NCBI GenBank assembly: GCA_023393655.1
Contig: JAEWKP010000381.1
Span: 5,002 to 69,001 of the forward strand
DNA length: 64,000 bases
Source of the DNA: Pseudomonadota bacterium
Lineage (GTDB): Bacteria > Pseudomonadota > Alphaproteobacteria > Rhizobiales > Beijerinckiaceae
Direction of reading: 5' to 3'
Part shown: piece after piece, positions 63,248 through 64,000 of the stretch
Position numbering within the stretch: the stretch's first letter is position 1
Layout: every line of letters starts with the position of its first letter
The notes under the pieces: model-generated
Told to the model about the DNA's origin: nothing
Seen by the model: only the letters and a program-made list of their open reading frames with translations
The model's database searches: none
Position numbers and translations under genes: made by a program

Positions 63248-63275
63248 AAATTGAATTTGAATTCGGATTCAATTT
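63248..63275. promoter_or_regulatory. Inverted-repeat operator upstream of tetR
   Basis: Perfect 9-bp arms AAATTGAAT and ATTCAATTT separated by ten bases that include GAATTC. It ends 12 bp before the tetR ATG in an AT-rich patch contrasting with its surroundings. Length and symmetry match TetR operators, so autoregulation of tetR-aidB is likely. Confidence 0.6.
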
Positions 63276-63404
63276 TAAGAGATAGCTTGCAGCCGTCAAG
63301 GGGCGGCGGTTGGGGCGCGTGGCAAAGCAGGGCAGCCGGAGACTCAGGTCGCCGACAGCATCCTCCCGCGTGTCCTGATGTCAGGATGGGAGCCAGTCCG
63401 GCAC

Positions 63405-63869
63405 TCAGGAAGGCGGCGCCTCGCCCGTTCCGGCCGCTCCGTCGCGGCCGGCCCAACGCTCGACCGAATGGTCGATGGCGAGCAGGACGAGTGCAAGCAG
63501 CGTGGCCGACACCACGATGGCATGATCGCCGAGCCCGGCAGCGCAACCGAGCGCAGCGGTGACCCAGATGGCTGCGGCGGTGGTCAATCCGGTCGGCGTC
63601 GAATGCCCCCGGCGCAGCACGATGACGCCGGCGCCGAGAAAGCCGATTCCGGTCAGCAGCCCCTGGACGACGCGGCTGGCGGCGTCAGCCTCGTTCGGCT
63701 CGCTAAAGATCGTCGCGGCAGCGGCCGTGCCCAACCCGACCAGCCCGAAGGTGCGGATCCCGGCCGCGCGTTGCTTGTTGGTCCGCTCCCAGCCCACGAC
63801 GATGCCGGCGGCCATGCCGGCCAGCAATCTGAGCAGCAGATCCAGCTCTCCCCACAGAAAACCACTCAT
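63405..63869 (-). CDS. MgtC/SapB-family membrane protein
   Basis: A 154-residue protein. The MgtC N-terminal domain is recognised from LRLLAGMAAGIVVGWERTNKQRAAGIRTFGLVGLGTA and from VVQGLLTGIGFLGAGVIVLRRG. About four membrane segments are present, and the C-terminal cytoplasmic domain of the longer MgtC proteins is lacking. Family roles include magnesium and membrane-potential homeostasis; nothing here narrows that. The start is ATG 63869. The preceding ~100 bp and the following 131 bp to the window edge hold no obvious motif beyond the partial frame at the end. Confidence 0.88.
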   Translation of the reverse strand: MSGFLWGELDLLLRLLAGMAAGIVVGWERTNKQRAAGIRTFGLVGLGTAAAATIFSEPNEADAASRVVQGLLTGIGFLGAGVIVLRRGHSTPTGLTTAAAIWVTAALGCAAGLGDHAIVVSATLLALVLLAIDHSVERWAGRDGAAGTGEAPPS

Positions 63870-63966
63870 GACCCCACCCCCGAAAACGATGATCGAGGGC
63901 ATGAACGCATGAGAGCCGCCCGCGTTCGTTCTGCGGCAAACGAACGGCGGTCGGCGAGGCAGCTTG

Positions 63967-64000
63967 CTAGAACTCGATCCCCTGCTGCGCCCTCACGCCT
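63967..64000 (-). CDS. Possible C-terminus of a gene running off the right edge
   Basis: Reading from the right edge on the - strand gives GVRAQQGIEF then TAG. Only ten codons are visible, so it cannot be identified. It is listed because the ending looks like real protein rather than random sequence. Confidence 0.25.
   Translation of the reverse strand, partial: GVRAQQGIEF

Overview
This window looks like a chromosomal segment of a GC-rich alphaproteobacterium, probably Hyphomicrobiales (Rhizobiales; a Bosea-like genome is my best guess from memory of gene style, not from a search). Housekeeping genes flank it: a glutamine-dependent NAD synthetase at the left edge, and cobalamin-pathway, acyl-CoA dehydrogenase, transporter and dehydrogenase genes on the right. 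Between them lie a very large surface-polysaccharide locus (about 1.9-47.2 kb) and a small phage-derived island (about 47.5-53.8 kb).

The polysaccharide locus has two convergent arms. The + arm (3488-10098) encodes WbpA, WbpB, WbpD and WbpE homologues and two glycosyltransferases, coupled by stop/start overlaps up to the first glycosyltransferase. The - arm (47209 down to 10085) is one enormous co-directional run. It begins with a MarR-type winged-helix regulator and a NusG/RfaH-like antiterminator, then a sugar epimerase, an asparagine-synthase-type amidotransferase, the Wzm/Wzt ABC exporter and a methyltransferase. Next come an 877-residue FemAB-like/deacetylase-like fusion, a complete sulfate-activation set (CysD, CysN-CysC fusion) with a sulfotransferase, two DegT aminotransferases, a 979-residue double glycosyltransferase, two duplicated glycosyltransferases and an exported D-glucuronyl C5-epimerase-like protein. 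The run ends with more glycosyltransferases, a WbmS-like deacetylase, a formyltransferase, two further amidotransferases, another methyltransferase, an epimerase-like protein and WbpI. A separate UDP-glucuronate 4-epimerase-like gene lies at 1937-2965.

Together the genes predict a polymer containing 2,3-diacetamido-2,3-dideoxy-mannuronic acid (WbpA-B-E-D-I). Likely decorations are amidation (three AsnB paralogues), sulfation, formylation and methylation, possibly uronosyl C5-epimerisation and N-deacetylation, with export through an ABC transporter whose ATPase has a Wzt-type C-terminal domain. No initiating sugar-phosphate transferase, Wzx flippase or Wzy polymerase is visible, so priming must be encoded elsewhere.

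The phage-like island has a Cro/CI-type XRE regulator, an ERF annealing protein, a YqaJ-type exonuclease, an HNH-like protein and a lipoprotein facing a terminase large subunit, a DUF5681 protein and a ParB-DNA methyltransferase. No integrase, portal, capsid or tail gene is seen. To its right are a GMC oxidoreductase, a small membrane protein, an MFS transporter, a D-2-hydroxyacid dehydrogenase, CobC and CbiB (divergent, with overlapping start codons), a TetR-AidB-like pair and an MgtC/SapB protein.
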